Shown: positions 54,385 through 64,000, counted from the stretch's first letter. The stretch: 64,000 bases of DNA from an uncultured beta proteobacterium (GCA_903826775.1 CAIKFU010000043.1:1-64000), one strand, 5' to 3'. Notes: generated by a model from the letters alone, not told the origin. Numbers and translations are program-made.

Positions 54385-54990
54385 TTAGGCGAATGGTCTG
54401 CTGGCCGGTATGGCAAACCCCGCGTCTCGCAGCAAACCGGTAAGTGCGATTAGGGGCAGGCCAATTAATGCGGTTGGGTCATTACTTTGGATCGATTCGA
54501 GCAAGGCAATTCCCAGACCTTCTGATTTTGCGCTACCAGCGCAGTCGTAAGGCTCCTCCGTCAACAAATAGCATTCTAGAACGTCATCGGGTAAATCGCG
54601 GAACGACACTTGCGTGGGAACATTGACGGTGATTTCCACGGTGTTGTGCATGAGGCAGAGCGCGGTGTGGAATGTAACCGTATTGCCACGCATGAGTTGA
54701 AGTTGTGCCATGGCCCGTTCAAAATTGCCGGGTTTTCCAATGGCTGCGCCATACAGATCCGCAACCTGGTCTGATCCAATGACCCAGGATTTTGGATGGA
54801 GTTTGGCAACCGCAGCCGCCTTGGCTTTGGCGAGGCGAATTGCCAGCGCGAGCGTGCTCTCATTTGGCATGGGTGTTTCATCGACATCGGGCGATACCAC
54901 ATCAAACGGGATACCCAACCGGGTTAACAGTTGGCGGCGGTAAATGGAACTGGAGGCCAAAATAAGCCGGTTTGCGGATGCACTGGACAT
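54385..54990 (-). CDS. maf: Maf-like nucleoside triphosphate pyrophosphatase (YceF type)
   Basis: 201 aa. Hydrolyses non-canonical or modified NTPs; the YceF subgroup prefers m7GTP. Signature RLILASSSIYRRQLLTRLGIPFDVVSPDVDETP and SWVIGSDQVADL are present, with the QVA and DETP pattern of YceF. It precedes the methyltransferase gene and is divergent from yceD, matching the conserved maf-yceD-rpmF-plsX neighbourhood. Confidence 0.9.
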   Translation of the reverse strand: MSSASANRLILASSSIYRRQLLTRLGIPFDVVSPDVDETPMPNESTLALAIRLAKAKAAAVAKLHPKSWVIGSDQVADLYGAAIGKPGNFERAMAQLQLMRGNTVTFHTALCLMHNTVEITVNVPTQVSFRDLPDDVLECYLLTEEPYDCAGSAKSEGLGIALLESIQSNDPTALIGLPLIALTGLLRDAGFAIPASRPFA

Positions 54991-55020
54991 GGCGTTTAAA
55001 CCTTCCTATAGACTGATGTC

Positions 55021-55611
55021 ATGAATCGTAATCAAGTTTTGCCCAAGATAGCACTATCGTCCGAACCGCATGCGTTGCAGCGGGTGGATTTTTGCTCCCC
55101 ACAGACCTACCATGGGGAGGGATTCTTGAGTATTGCAGACCTACCTCGATTGGCTGAGGAGGCGTCCACTGTGAGCGATGGGGATGGTTTTCATTGGCAA
55201 TGCCAAACCCATTTTGACCACCCCCCTACCGGGCGACCCAAACACATTCTCAACCTTGCGCTGAAAGGGCAGATGCATTTGATTTGTCAGCGCTGCTTGA
55301 AGGATTGCAGTGTGGCGATTGACGAAAAACGCCAGTTTCTGCTGGTTGCCAGCGAGGAGGAGGCGGAAGCCTACCCGATCGAGGATGATCTGCAAGAGCC
55401 CTTGGTTGCCAGCCACCAGTTCGACTTGTTGGAAACCATTGAGGACGAGGTTTTGCTATCACTGCCGCTAATTCCAAAGCATCCGGATGGCGCATGCAAT
55501 CCCCCTGCCTCGATATTGACCCCAACGGGGTCGCATTTGACCAAAACAGAAGGGGTTGAAGGTCGCGAAAACCCTTTTAACGTATTGAAAGATATGAAAA
55601 AAAAGTTGTAA
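55021..55611 (+). CDS. yceD: YceD (DUF177) large-ribosomal-RNA accumulation protein
   Basis: 196 aa. Homologues support 23S rRNA accumulation in bacteria and plants. Recognisable family features: LICQRCLKDCSVAIDEKRQFLLV with paired cysteines, IEDDLQEPLVASHQFDLLETIEDEVLLSLPLIPKHPDGAC and the C-terminal NPFNVLKDMKKKL. Upstream of rpmF, as is universal in proteobacteria. TAGACT/TATAGA lies 6-8 nt before its ATG with no Shine-Dalgarno, another possible leaderless start. Confidence 0.9.
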   Translation: MNRNQVLPKIALSSEPHALQRVDFCSPQTYHGEGFLSIADLPRLAEEASTVSDGDGFHWQCQTHFDHPPTGRPKHILNLALKGQMHLICQRCLKDCSVAIDEKRQFLLVASEEEAEAYPIEDDLQEPLVASHQFDLLETIEDEVLLSLPLIPKHPDGACNPPASILTPTGSHLTKTEGVEGRENPFNVLKDMKKKL

Positions 55612-55686
55612 ATGGGGATCGGATCCGAGTCTTTACCGGTCTTGCCGTCTTCCGGTCCTACTGGGTGGGTAAATGCGTGTTTTCTA

Positions 55687-55695
55687 TGCTAGAAT
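55687..55695 (+). promoter_or_regulatory. Candidate extended -10 of rpmF
   Basis: TGC-TAGAAT is an extended -10 element 23 nt before the rpmF ATG, giving a start near 55702 and a leader of about 17 nt with AGGAG as Shine-Dalgarno. The -35 region is weak, as such promoters allow. Confidence 0.5.
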
Positions 55696-55718
55696 GTCGC
55701 CTTGCTTAGGAGTTCAAC

Positions 55719-55898
55719 ATGGCCGTCCAACAAAATAAAAAATCCCCTTCAAAGCGTGGCATGCATCGTTCCCACGACTTTTTAACCGCACCTGCTACAG
55801 CCGTAGAAGCGACGACAGGTGAGGCGCATTTGCGTCACCACATTTCACCAAACGGCTACTATCGTGGTCGTAAAGTTGTTAAAACCAAAAACGACTAA
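55719..55898 (+). CDS. rpmF: 50S ribosomal protein L32
   Basis: 59 aa, reading [20 protein letters not shown], then ending [14 protein letters not shown]. This is the L32 pattern, in the zinc-free form (no CxxC pairs). AGGAG lies seven bases before the ATG. It falls in the canonical yceD-rpmF-plsX order and is followed by a terminator. Easily missed because of its size. Confidence 0.95.
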   Translation: MAVQQNKKSPSKRGMHRSHDFLTAPATAVEATTGEAHLRHHISPNGYYRGRKVVKTKND

Positions 55899-55921
55899 TC
55901 CTTTTTAGTCAACATAGTCAG

Positions 55922-55949
55922 AAGCGGCTCACATTAAGGCCGCTTTTTT
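55922..55949 (+). terminator. Intrinsic terminator after rpmF
   Basis: AAGCGGC and GCCGCTT form a perfect 7-bp stem around ten bases, running into six T. It partially insulates plsX from rpmF; plsX starts 34 nt further on. Confidence 0.82.
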
Positions 55950-55982
55950 CTTAGATACTTACTGACCGCAAGTGCCGACTTT

Positions 55983-56996
55983 ATGAGCGTGACCCTCGCA
56001 ATTGATGCTATGGGCGGAGACCATGGTACGGTTGTAACGGTTCCTGCCTCCTGCGATTTTCTGCAAGCCCACCTTGATGCCAACATTATTTTGGTTGGCG
56101 ATCCCGAGTTGCTAAAAGCCGAGCTAGGAAAAATCCCGGACGCTCCAATGGAGCGCATTCAAATCGTTGCGGCCAGTGAAGTGGTGTTGATGGACGACTC
56201 CATCGAAATTGCCCTGCGTCGCAAAAAGAATTCGTCAATGCGCGTCGCCATCGAGCAGGTAAAAGAAGGCTTGGCTGGTGCAATTGTTTCCTCCGGCAAT
56301 ACCGGTGCGCTAATGGCGATTTCAAGATACGTTTTAAAAACCCTCGATGGGGTGGATCGCCCCGCCATTGCGGCGGCCATTCCAAATGAGTTGGGTACCG
56401 CCACCACCATGCTGGACTTGGGTGCGAACGCCGATTGCGAACCGGCGCATCTGTTGCAGTTTGCCCGCATGGCCGATGTGATGCTTACGGTGTTGGATGG
56501 GAATCCCAATCCATCGATTGGATTATTGAATATTGGCGAAGAGGTCATCAAGGGCAATGAGGTGGTGAAGCAGGCCGGAGAATTGTTGCGGCAAAGTGGC
56601 CTCAATTTTTATGGCAATGTGGAAGGCAATGACATTTTCAAAGGCACGACCCAGATCGTTGTTTGTGACGGTTTTGTCGGTAATGTGGCGCTGAAGGCCA
56701 GTGAAGGTGTGGCCAAGATGATGGGCAGCATGATCAAGGAAGAATTCAGCCGTTCCTGGTTGACAAAATTGATGGCTTTGAGCGCAATGCTCCCCCTGAT
56801 ACGGGTTAAAAAGCGAGTCGATCATCGCCGATATAACGGGGCGGTTTTATTGGGCTTGCGCGGCTGCGTGATCAAGAGTCACGGGTCGGCCGATCAGTTT
56901 GCATTTACAGTTGCCTTAGGGCGCGCATACGAAGCTGCAAAAAATCGTATGGTTGAGCGCATTGCTGAGGTTTTTGGAGCGGAGACAGTAGCATGA
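55983..56996 (+). CDS. plsX: Phosphate acyltransferase
   Basis: Makes acyl-phosphate from acyl-ACP for phospholipid synthesis. 337 aa; family features [77 protein letters not shown] and [11 protein letters not shown]. Its TGA overlaps the fabH ATG (ATGA). Confidence 0.96.
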   Translation: MSVTLAIDAMGGDHGTVVTVPASCDFLQAHLDANIILVGDPELLKAELGKIPDAPMERIQIVAASEVVLMDDSIEIALRRKKNSSMRVAIEQVKEGLAGAIVSSGNTGALMAISRYVLKTLDGVDRPAIAAAIPNELGTATTMLDLGANADCEPAHLLQFARMADVMLTVLDGNPNPSIGLLNIGEEVIKGNEVVKQAGELLRQSGLNFYGNVEGNDIFKGTTQIVVCDGFVGNVALKASEGVAKMMGSMIKEEFSRSWLTKLMALSAMLPLIRVKKRVDHRRYNGAVLLGLRGCVIKSHGSADQFAFTVALGRAYEAAKNRMVERIAEVFGAETVA

Positions 56997-57979
56997 GTAT
57001 TTATTCACGCATCGCAGGTACGGGCAGCTATTTGCCGAGTAATCGATTGAGCAATCAGGATTTGGTGGATTGCTTGGCGAAGTTGGGGCTGGAAACGAGC
57101 GACGAATGGATTAAAACGCGCAGTGGAATTTCGGCGCGGCATTTTGCCGGCGACAGTGAATTGACCAGCGATTTGGCTGTCAAGGCTTCCCAAGCCGCTT
57201 TGGCGAGTGCCAAGGTTCAGCCGATGGACCTGGACCTGATTATTCTTGCGACATCCACTCCCGATAACTTGGGCGGGTTTCCTAGTACGGCTTGCGTTCT
57301 TCAGGACAAGTTGGGCGCCCACAATCAATGCGCGGCCTTTGATGTCCAAGCCGTATGCGCGGGTTTTATGTATGCGGTTTCCGTTGCCGATGCCTTCATT
57401 AGGGCAGGTACCTATCGAAAAGTGTTGGTGGTTGGGGCCGAGGTTTTTTCGCGCATCCTCGACTTTCAAGATCGCGGCACGTGCGTACTATTCGGGGATG
57501 GGGCGGGTGCGATTGTGCTCGAGGCTTCTGACCATCCCGGCATTCTCTCCAGTGCGCTGCATGCGGATGGGCAGCATCGGGACATCTTGTGTGTCCCCGG
57601 GCGTTCCGCCAACGGCGCGTTGAGCGGATCCGCATTTTTGACTATGGACGGCAAAGCCGTTTTCAAATTGGCTGTGAAGGTGCTTGAACAGGTTGCCCAT
57701 GAAGCGTTGGAGCGAGCGAATTTAAAGCCCGAGCAAATTGATTGGCTAGTACCGCATCAGGCGAATATTCGCATCATGGAGAGTACTGCCCGCAAAATGG
57801 GCATATCCATGGATCGGGTGATCGTGACCGTTGGTGAACATGGCAATACCTCCGCCGCGTCGATTCCCTTGGCATTGGATGTCGGTGTGCGTTCGGGTCA
57901 AATCCAGCGCGATCAACTCCTGTTGCTTGAAGGGGTTGGTGGCGGGTTTTCTTGGGGTGCGGTCGTTCTGCGTTATTGA
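56993..57979 (+). CDS. fabH: 3-oxoacyl-ACP synthase III
   Basis: Condenses acetyl-CoA with malonyl-ACP to start fatty acid synthesis. 328 aa; catalytic Cys in [11 protein letters not shown], His in VPHQANIRI and Asn in [23 protein letters not shown] and [10 protein letters not shown] are conserved. Coupled to plsX by ATGA overlap; fabD follows after 33 nt. Confidence 0.96.
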   Translation: MSIYSRIAGTGSYLPSNRLSNQDLVDCLAKLGLETSDEWIKTRSGISARHFAGDSELTSDLAVKASQAALASAKVQPMDLDLIILATSTPDNLGGFPSTACVLQDKLGAHNQCAAFDVQAVCAGFMYAVSVADAFIRAGTYRKVLVVGAEVFSRILDFQDRGTCVLFGDGAGAIVLEASDHPGILSSALHADGQHRDILCVPGRSANGALSGSAFLTMDGKAVFKLAVKVLEQVAHEALERANLKPEQIDWLVPHQANIRIMESTARKMGISMDRVIVTVGEHGNTSAASIPLALDVGVRSGQIQRDQLLLLEGVGGGFSWGAVVLRY

Positions 57980-58012
57980 GGTGTTGATTTTCAATTCTTT
58001 GGGTTTTATTTC

Positions 58013-58948
58013 ATGACATTTGCTTTCGTTTTTCCAGGTCAAGGTTCCCAATCCTTAGGGATGCTCAATACCATTGCTGACCTGCCGGAAGTCCGAGCGA
58101 CATTGCAGGAGGCTTCAGACGCCCTTGGAGAAGACATTGCCAAGTTGATCGCTGAGGGTCCCGCCGAAGCGTTGGCATTGACTACCAATACCCAACCCGT
58201 TATGTTGACGGCGGGAATTGCGTTTTACCGGGCGTGGCTTGCCGCTGGCGGACCTTTGCCGGCAGTGATGGCCGGTCATAGTTTGGGTGAATATTCCGCT
58301 TTGGTGGCTGCCGGAGTGATTGCTTTTAAAGACGCTGTTCCGTTGGTGCGTTTTCGAGCCCAAGCAATGCAAAATGCCGTGCCGGTAGGTAGCGGGGGTA
58401 TGGCGGCGATCTTGGGATTGGATGATGCCCGCGTCCAAGACGTCTGCCGCGAGGCCAGTCAGGTTTCTGGTGGCGTGGTGGAGGCGGTGAATTTCAACGC
58501 CCCCGGTCAGGTGGTGATAGCCGGATCAACCGATGCCGTGACCAAGGCCTGCGAGATGCTCAAGGCCGCAGGAGCAAAAAGGGCGTTGCCCTTGCCGGTA
58601 TCGGCCCCGTTCCACTCGTCGTTGCTGCAACCCGCTTCAGAGGAGCTAAAAGGGTATTTGGAGGGCATTGCATTTCAAGCCCCCAGTATCCCCGTAATCA
58701 ACAATGTGGATGTCCAAATACTGCAAGACCCCATCGCGATCAAGGATGCCTTGGTGCGTCAGGCTGCCAAACCCGTGCGTTGGCAAGAAACCGTTCAGCT
58801 GATGGCCCAACAAGGCGTTACCAGGGTTGTGGAGTGCGGACCAGGCAAAGTGTTGGCTGGGCTAACAAAACGGATTAACGATCAGGTACAGGGCGTTCCC
58901 GTGTTTGACGATGCCAGCTTGAAGGAAGTATTGGCGAGTCTGAAATAA
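58013..58948 (+). CDS. fabD: Malonyl-CoA-ACP transacylase
   Basis: Loads malonate onto ACP. 311 aa; FPGQGSQSLGML at the N-terminus, nucleophile serine in AGHSLGEYSALVA near residue 90, and the downstream catalytic histidine in VSAPFHSSLL. Standard position between fabH and fabG. Confidence 0.96.
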   Translation: MTFAFVFPGQGSQSLGMLNTIADLPEVRATLQEASDALGEDIAKLIAEGPAEALALTTNTQPVMLTAGIAFYRAWLAAGGPLPAVMAGHSLGEYSALVAAGVIAFKDAVPLVRFRAQAMQNAVPVGSGGMAAILGLDDARVQDVCREASQVSGGVVEAVNFNAPGQVVIAGSTDAVTKACEMLKAAGAKRALPLPVSAPFHSSLLQPASEELKGYLEGIAFQAPSIPVINNVDVQILQDPIAIKDALVRQAAKPVRWQETVQLMAQQGVTRVVECGPGKVLAGLTKRINDQVQGVPVFDDASLKEVLASLK

Positions 58949-58974
58949 TTGAGCATGCAATCAGAAAAGAGCGA

Positions 58975-59721
58975 ATGATGAATCTGGACTTAAGCGGACA
59001 AATTGCCTTGGTCACGGGTGCTTCCCGTGGAATTGGTCAGGCGATTGCCGACGAATTGGCCCAATGCGGCGCCAAGGTCATCGGAACCGCTACTACCGAA
59101 GCGGGTGCGAACGCCATCAACGAGCGCTTAAAAGGCAGCGGGGGACACGGCGCCGTGCTGAACGTGACCGACCCGAAGGCTTGCGAGCAAGTCATTGATT
59201 TGATTGTGAAAGATTTTGGCGGGATCAACATCTTGGTGAATAACGCCGGCATCACTCGGGATCAGTTGGCGATGCGCATGAAAGCAGATGAATGGATGGA
59301 CGTCATCGATACCAATTTAAGCGCCGTATTTCGCTTATCCCAAGCCGTATTGCGCCCGATGATGAAGGCCCGTGGCGGGCGCATCATCAATATTACGTCG
59401 ATTGTGGGCCACATGGGCAATCCCGGCCAGGTGAATTATGCAGCCGCCAAAGCGGGGGTTTCAGGCATGACCCGCGCCTTGGCCCGGGAGATTGGCAGCC
59501 GCAACATCACCGTCAATTGCGTGGCTCCAGGCTTTATCGACACCGATATGACGCGCTCGCTAAGCGAAGAGCAGCAAACTGCCCTGAAAGTGAATATTCC
59601 GTTGGCCAGGCTTGGAAGTCCCGAAGACGTGGCGCACGCGGTTGCTTTTCTAGCATCGCCTGCTGCCGGCTACATCACGGGAAATACCTTGCATGTCAAT
59701 GGCGGGCTGTATTTGGCCTAG
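58975..59721 (+). CDS. fabG: 3-oxoacyl-ACP reductase
   Basis: NADPH-dependent ketoreduction in the elongation cycle. Classical SDR: TGASRGIGQAIADEL, NNAGITRDQLAMRM, catalytic Ser-Tyr-Lys in NITSIVGHMGNPGQVNYAAAKAG, and VAPGFIDTDMTR. 248 aa; ATG 58975 or 58978 could be the start since two ATG are adjacent. A hairpin and acpP follow. Confidence 0.95.
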   Translation: MMNLDLSGQIALVTGASRGIGQAIADELAQCGAKVIGTATTEAGANAINERLKGSGGHGAVLNVTDPKACEQVIDLIVKDFGGINILVNNAGITRDQLAMRMKADEWMDVIDTNLSAVFRLSQAVLRPMMKARGGRIINITSIVGHMGNPGQVNYAAAKAGVSGMTRALAREIGSRNITVNCVAPGFIDTDMTRSLSEEQQTALKVNIPLARLGSPEDVAHAVAFLASPAAGYITGNTLHVNGGLYLA

Positions 59722-59747
59722 TCAAAATAGCGAGGATTTCATTAAGT

Positions 59748-59778
59748 TTTGGCGGATTTGCGAATTTGGTCCGCCAAA
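59748..59778 (+). promoter_or_regulatory. Hairpin between fabG and acpP
   Basis: TTTGGCGGA and TCCGCCAAA form a perfect 9-bp stem with a 13-nt loop. There is no T-run, so it may stabilise or process the acpP transcript, which is usually far more abundant than its neighbours. TAAAAT at 59783-59788 just after it could be the -10 of an acpP promoter. Confidence 0.5.
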
Positions 59779-59824
59779 CTGATAAAATCCTTAAACGTTT
59801 TTTTTACAACCCCTGGGGGAATTA

Positions 59825-60064
59825 ATGGATAACATCGAACAACGCGTTAAGAAGATCGTCGCTGAGCAATTGGGCGTCGCAGAAGCAGACATCAAGAATG
59901 AGTCTTCTTTTGTGAATGACCTAGGCGCAGACTCTCTTGACACTGTTGAGCTTGTCATGGCTTTAGAAGACGAATTTGGAATTGAAATTCCAGACGAGGA
60001 AGCTGAAAAAATTACTACTGTTCAGCTTGCCATCGATTTCGCAACATCTAAAGCTCAGGGTTGA
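59825..60064 (+). CDS. acpP: Acyl carrier protein
   Basis: 79 aa; the phosphopantetheine serine is in [30 protein letters not shown], the highly conserved ACP core. GGGGGAA upstream is a good Shine-Dalgarno. Central carrier for the enzymes encoded on both sides. Confidence 0.98.
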   Translation: MDNIEQRVKKIVAEQLGVAEADIKNESSFVNDLGADSLDTVELVMALEDEFGIEIPDEEAEKITTVQLAIDFATSKAQG

Positions 60065-60085
60065 TTCCCTAAGCCTAGGCATTAC

Positions 60086-61333
60086 TTGTCAGCATTAAAC
60101 AGCCGACGCCGGATTGTTGTAACCGGCTTGGGCCTGGTTTCCCCAGTGGGGAACTCGGTTGATGCCGCTTGGTCTAACGTGCTTGCCGGTAAGTCGGGCA
60201 TTGCCACATTGACCAAGTTTGATCACTCTGCCTTAAGTGTTCATATCGGCGGAGAAGTCAAAGATTTCAATGTGGAAGAATACATTTCGGCAAAAGAAGC
60301 TCGCCATATGGATACTTTTATCCATTTCGGCATTGCGGCTGGCACACAAGCAATTCGCGATAGCGGTATCGAGGTTACCGAAGAAAACGCCGAGCGTATC
60401 GGTGTGATGGTGGGTTCCGGTATTGGCGGTCTGCCGATGATTGAAGCCACTGGAGTCGAGTTATTGGCACGGGGCCCTCGCCGCATTTCCCCTTTCTTTG
60501 TGCCTGGATCCATTATCAATATGATTTCCGGCCACTTGAGCATTTTGTTTAACCTCAAAGGTCCGAATATCGCCGCCGTAACGGCTTGCACAACCGGTCT
60601 TCACAGCATTGGGCTGGCAGCACGCCTAATCCAGTATGGCGATGCCGATGTGATGGTTGCCGGCGGTTCCGAGTCGACCATTTCCGCATTGGGCATCGGC
60701 GGGTTTGCTTCAGCGCGCGCACTGTCTACCCGGAACGACGATCCTACGACGGCTTCGCGTCCATGGGACAAGGATCGCGACGGTTTCGTATTGGGTGAAG
60801 GATCGGGCGTGGTCGTGATCGAAGAATACGAACACGCACGCGCTCGTGGTGCCAGGATTTATTGTGAATTGTTGGGGTTTGGCATGAGTGGTGATGCGTA
60901 CCACATGACCGCCCCCAATATGGACGGACCTCGCCGCTGCATGCTCAATGCCATGCGCGATGCGGGTTTGAATGCCGATCAAATTCAATACATCAATGCC
61001 CACGGAACGTCCACACCCTTGGGTGATAAAAATGAAACCGAGGCCATCAAGGCTGCCTTGGGCGATCAAGCCAAGAAGGTCTTGGTCAACTCCACCAAAT
61101 CCATGACCGGCCACTTGTTGGGCGGTGCCGGCGGATTGGAATCCGTCTTTACGATCCTGGCTTTGCACCATCAAAAATCGCCTCCAACGATCAATATCTT
61201 TAATCAGGATCCGGAGTGCGACCTGGATTATTGCGCCAATACCGCCCGCGATTTCAAGATTGACCATGCCGTCAAAAACAATTTTGGCTTTGGGGGTACT
61301 AACGGCACATTGATTTTTGGCAAATTGCCCTAA
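60086..61333 (+). CDS. fabF: 3-oxoacyl-ACP synthase II
   Basis: Elongating condensing enzyme, with temperature-dependent C16:1 to C18:1 elongation in E. coli. 415 aa; catalytic Cys in [12 protein letters not shown], His in [11 protein letters not shown] and [14 protein letters not shown], and the C-terminal FGFGGTNG. Starts with TTG 60086; no ATG or GTG at a suitable place upstream. Followed by degP after 51 nt, with no rpoE between. Confidence 0.95.
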   Translation: MSALNSRRRIVVTGLGLVSPVGNSVDAAWSNVLAGKSGIATLTKFDHSALSVHIGGEVKDFNVEEYISAKEARHMDTFIHFGIAAGTQAIRDSGIEVTEENAERIGVMVGSGIGGLPMIEATGVELLARGPRRISPFFVPGSIINMISGHLSILFNLKGPNIAAVTACTTGLHSIGLAARLIQYGDADVMVAGGSESTISALGIGGFASARALSTRNDDPTTASRPWDKDRDGFVLGEGSGVVVIEEYEHARARGARIYCELLGFGMSGDAYHMTAPNMDGPRRCMLNAMRDAGLNADQIQYINAHGTSTPLGDKNETEAIKAALGDQAKKVLVNSTKSMTGHLLGGAGGLESVFTILALHHQKSPPTINIFNQDPECDLDYCANTARDFKIDHAVKNNFGFGGTNGTLIFGKLP

Positions 61334-61384
61334 TATCCGTTGTATCCCTAATTTTTGTTTTAACGCTCAACTTTGGTTTGCTCG

Positions 61385-62863
61385 ATGCAGACCGTGAAAA
61401 TCATGAAAAAGTACCTCCTGACAATTTTTGCAATGCTCAGTTTTGGGCATTTGTCCTTGGTAACCCCGCTTTACGCCCAAACCCCACGGGTGGCCATTCC
61501 CGATTTTGCGGACCTGGTTGAAAAGGTCAGTCCTGCCGTTGTAAATATCCGCACGACCGAGAAAGTGGTGATTCAGCAGGCGCAAAGTGGTGGCATCCCC
61601 GGTCTTCCGGACGATCAGGCGGAGTTTTTTCGCCGGTTCTTTGGCGTACCCATACCGGGAATGCCGGGCACCCCTAAACAACCCCAGCGCCCGGGTGGAG
61701 CACCCCAAGAAGAAGATCGTGGCGTCGGTTCTGGCTTCATCATCGATTCGAACGGCTACGTTCTAACCAATGCCCACGTGGTCGAGGGTGCCGACACCAT
61801 TTACGTCACCCTCACGGACAAGCGCGAATTGAAGGCAAAGCTGTTGGGCGCCGACAAGCGTACGGACGTAGCGTTATTGAAAATCGAGGCGAAGGATTTG
61901 CCGAAATTGCCTTTGGGCGACTCGTCCAAGTTGCGGGTAGGTGAGTGGGTACTAGCTATCGGATCCCCTTTTGGGCTTGAAAATACCGTAACGGCCGGAA
62001 TTGTCTCGGCGAAAAGCCGGGATACCGGCGATTATTTGCCATTTATTCAAACCGACGTTGCGGTCAATCCCGGAAATTCCGGCGGCCCATTGATCAATAC
62101 CGCAGGTCAGGTGATCGGCATCAACTCGCAAATATTCAGTCGCTCAGGCGGCTACATGGGCATTTCGTTTGCGATCCCGATCGATGAGGCGATGCGGGTT
62201 GCCGATCAGTTGCGGAGCTCGGGAAAATTGGTGAGGGGTCGCATCGGAGTTGCCTTGGGGGAAATGACCAAGGAGGTTTCTGAAAGCCTTGGATTGGGTA
62301 AACCGCGTGGTGCGTATGTTCGCAATGTTGAGCCTGGCGGGCCAGCCGCAATCGGCGGGATTGAGTCGGGAGACGTGATTTTGAACTTTAACGGTCGCGA
62401 CATCCCCAAATCGACCGATCTGCCGAGAATCGTCGGCGAGACCAAGCCTGGATCCCATGCGACAGTGCAGATCTGGCGCAAGGGCGCTACCAAAGAATTG
62501 ACGTTGACCGTTGCCGATGCCGAGGTAAGCGAGAAAGTGGCTGGCAAAAAATCGGATGCCCCTAGTGCAGCTAGCGGAACCACCAGCAATGCCTTTGCAG
62601 CCGGGGTTACCGAGTTAAGCGATGCGAAGAAAAAGGAACTGAACACGCGTATTGGCGTCGAAGTGACTGGATTGAGCGATGGCCCTTTGGCCCGAGCCGG
62701 GGTTCGCATTGGTGATGTCATCGTTCGCATCGGCGATGTGGATGTTTCCAGTGTGAAGCAATACGAGTCTGTGGTGAAAGGCTTGGACCAAAATCGTGCT
62801 GTTCCGGTCTTTATCCGCCGGGCTGACAGCACCTTGGTGATTCCGGTTAAGCCCAAATCCTGA
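61385..62863 (+). CDS. degP: Periplasmic serine protease, DegP/MucD (HtrA) family
   Basis: Quality-control protease/chaperone of the periplasm. 492 aa from ATG 61385; ATG 61403 (MKKYLL) would also give a good signal peptide, cleaved near LYAQ-TP. Trypsin-like domain with catalytic His in NAHVVEGAD, Asp in RTDVALLKIE and Ser in NPGNSGGPLIN; two PDZ domains (about 280-370 and 405-490). In relatives it follows rpoE-rseA-rseB; here it follows fabF directly. Confidence 0.93.
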   Translation: MQTVKIMKKYLLTIFAMLSFGHLSLVTPLYAQTPRVAIPDFADLVEKVSPAVVNIRTTEKVVIQQAQSGGIPGLPDDQAEFFRRFFGVPIPGMPGTPKQPQRPGGAPQEEDRGVGSGFIIDSNGYVLTNAHVVEGADTIYVTLTDKRELKAKLLGADKRTDVALLKIEAKDLPKLPLGDSSKLRVGEWVLAIGSPFGLENTVTAGIVSAKSRDTGDYLPFIQTDVAVNPGNSGGPLINTAGQVIGINSQIFSRSGGYMGISFAIPIDEAMRVADQLRSSGKLVRGRIGVALGEMTKEVSESLGLGKPRGAYVRNVEPGGPAAIGGIESGDVILNFNGRDIPKSTDLPRIVGETKPGSHATVQIWRKGATKELTLTVADAEVSEKVAGKKSDAPSAASGTTSNAFAAGVTELSDAKKKELNTRIGVEVTGLSDGPLARAGVRIGDVIVRIGDVDVSSVKQYESVVKGLDQNRAVPVFIRRADSTLVIPVKPKS

Positions 62864-62889
62864 GGGTTACTAAGCCGTAAGACCCTCAG
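62860..62889 (+). other. Hairpin overlapping the degP stop codon
   Basis: CTGAGGGT and ACCCTCAG form a perfect 8-bp stem, with TTAC/GTAA able to extend it past one bulge. There is no T-run, so it is a possible 3' end or attenuating fold before lepA. Confidence 0.4.
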
Positions 62890-62977
62890 CCATTACAATC
62901 ACCTGAAGACGACTTATTGCAGCGCATCATTGGGGTGCGCTCTGACAAGGCGTTTTTGATCTACAACCGAAGACGCT

Positions 62978-64000
62978 ATGGATTTAATCCGCAATTTTTC
63001 TATCATCGCCCACATTGACCATGGTAAATCCACCTTGGCGGATCGCATCATTCAGTTGTGCGGTGGCTTGTCCGAGCGGGAGATGGAAGCGCAGGTTCTC
63101 GATTCCATGGATATTGAGCGCGAACGCGGGATTACGATCAAAGCGCAAACTGCGGCCTTAAATTACAAAGCCAAAGACGGCAAAATTTACAATCTGAATT
63201 TGATCGACACCCCAGGGCACGTCGATTTTTCATATGAAGTGAGCAGGTCCTTATCCGCATGCGAAGGCGCTTTATTGGTGGTGGATGCCAGTCAAGGCGT
63301 AGAGGCTCAAACGGTGGCCAATTGCTATACCGCCATTGAACTGGGTGTGGAAGTGGTTCCCATCCTAAATAAAATCGATTTGCCCCAGGCGGATCCCGAG
63401 CGGGCAAAGCAGGAAATTGAAGACGTGATCGGTATCGATGCTACCGACGCGATTACCTGTTCTGCCAAGACGGGTCTTGGTGTGGCAGACGTGATTGAAG
63501 AAATGATTCGGCGTGTTCCCCCGCCCGAAGGGGATGTCGCCAAGCCACTGCAAGCATTGATCATCGACTCCTGGTTCGACAATTACGTCGGCGTGGTGAT
63601 GTTGGTGCGGGTAATCAACGGCTCCTTAAAACCCAAAGACAAAATTTTGTTGATGGCCCACGGTTCCACCCATCTGGTTGAGCACGTCGGGGTGTTTTGT
63701 CCCAAATCGGTCGATCGCCCGGAATTGCGCGCAGGGCAGGTGGGTTTTATTATTGCCGGCATCAAAGAGTTGAAGGCGGCAAAAGTAGGGGATACCGTAA
63801 CGCACGCCTCGGGTCAACAAGGCCGCACGCCGGCAACCGTTCCGCTACCCGGTTTTAAGGAAGTGCAGTCCCAGGTGTTTGCGGGCCTGTACCCCATCGA
63901 CGCGAGCGAGTACGATGCCTTGCGCGAATCGCTTGAAAAATTAAAATTGAACGACGCGTCGCTGTTGTATGAGCCCGAGGTTTCACAAGCTTTGGGTTTC
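62978..64000 (+). CDS. lepA: Elongation factor 4, 3' end missing
   Basis: Ribosomal back-translocase GTPase, cut after 341 codons by the window end (full length is near 600). Starts [25 protein letters not shown]1 is [10 protein letters not shown]2/G3 region RGITIK and DTPGHVD, G4 NKID. Domain II begins about residue 185. Follows degP by 114 nt, in the order usual for betaproteobacteria. Confidence 0.95.
   Translation, partial: MDLIRNFSIIAHIDHGKSTLADRIIQLCGGLSEREMEAQVLDSMDIERERGITIKAQTAALNYKAKDGKIYNLNLIDTPGHVDFSYEVSRSLSACEGALLVVDASQGVEAQTVANCYTAIELGVEVVPILNKIDLPQADPERAKQEIEDVIGIDATDAITCSAKTGLGVADVIEEMIRRVPPPEGDVAKPLQALIIDSWFDNYVGVVMLVRVINGSLKPKDKILLMAHGSTHLVEHVGVFCPKSVDRPELRAGQVGFIIAGIKELKAAKVGDTVTHASGQQGRTPATVPLPGFKEVQSQVFAGLYPIDASEYDALRESLEKLKLNDASLLYEPEVSQALGF

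Noticed and set aside
60710..61267. Antisense reading frame of 185 codons opposite fabF
   Set aside because: Complement of conserved FabF codons; no recognisable protein and no Shine-Dalgarno.
62206..62856. Antisense reading frame of 216 codons opposite degP
   Set aside because: It lies fully inside a clearly functional protease gene, has serine/proline-rich composition typical of shadow frames, and shows no start site or domain.

Overview
The window is a gene-dense stretch of a betaproteobacterial chromosome. Gene order and protein sequences point to Burkholderiaceae, most like Polynucleobacter or a close freshwater relative: pheA-hisC-tyrA-aroA-cmk-rpsA-ihfB-lapB, rpsP-rimM-trmD-rplS, rne next to moaA-mobA-moeA, and plsX-fabH-fabD-fabG-acpP-fabF-degP-lepA. 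This assignment is from recognition, not a search. The first gene (pheA) is cut at its 5' end and the last (lepA) at its 3' end. I see no rRNA, tRNA, CRISPR array, complete insertion sequence or prophage.

Layout. 1-5030: aromatic amino acid and histidine genes plus cmk. 5173-8506: rpsA, ihfB, lapB. 8583-12921: envelope precursors (UDP-glucose dehydrogenase, heptose kinase and epimerase) and cysM. 12943-20491: lytic transglycosylase, a deacetylase-family protein, then an acyl-CoA ligase, ETF subunits and an acyl-CoA dehydrogenase that could form one oxidation module. 20517-21481: two small envelope genes. 21749-28531: the rpsP operon, rplS, a NUDIX hydrolase, an AmpE/CobD-like membrane protein, rsgA, an M48 protease and orn. 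28604-34700: a TRAP transporter, mog, pmbA and an orphan TRAP binding protein. 34933-38527: a pqiA-pqiA-pqiB-pqiC lipid-transport cluster. 38528-39804: the only accessory-looking segment, with two unrecognised proteins. 39805-44193: cspA, folA, thyA, a ferredoxin and its reductase, and a hydroxyacid dehydrogenase. 44233-50357: molybdenum cofactor genes and rne. 50848-55611: rluC, a HAD phosphatase, sppA, an RsmI-like methylase, maf and yceD. 55719-62863: rpmF, the fatty-acid synthesis cluster and degP. 62978 to the end: lepA.

No new multi-gene system stands out. The best leads are regulatory. (1) The rne leader is about 410 nt long and can fold into a three-way junction, a hairpin covering the rne Shine-Dalgarno, and a mini-ORF with a strong Shine-Dalgarno. 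(2) Two very short divergent intergenic regions (mog/pmbA and M48/orn) carry opposed -10-like boxes 4-6 nt from both start codons, and similar apparently leaderless starts occur elsewhere. (3) The rpoE-rseA-rseB genes usual between fabF and degP in relatives are absent here. Starts were trimmed from the longest reading frames where Shine-Dalgarno sites, overlaps or family N-termini favoured a shorter protein.
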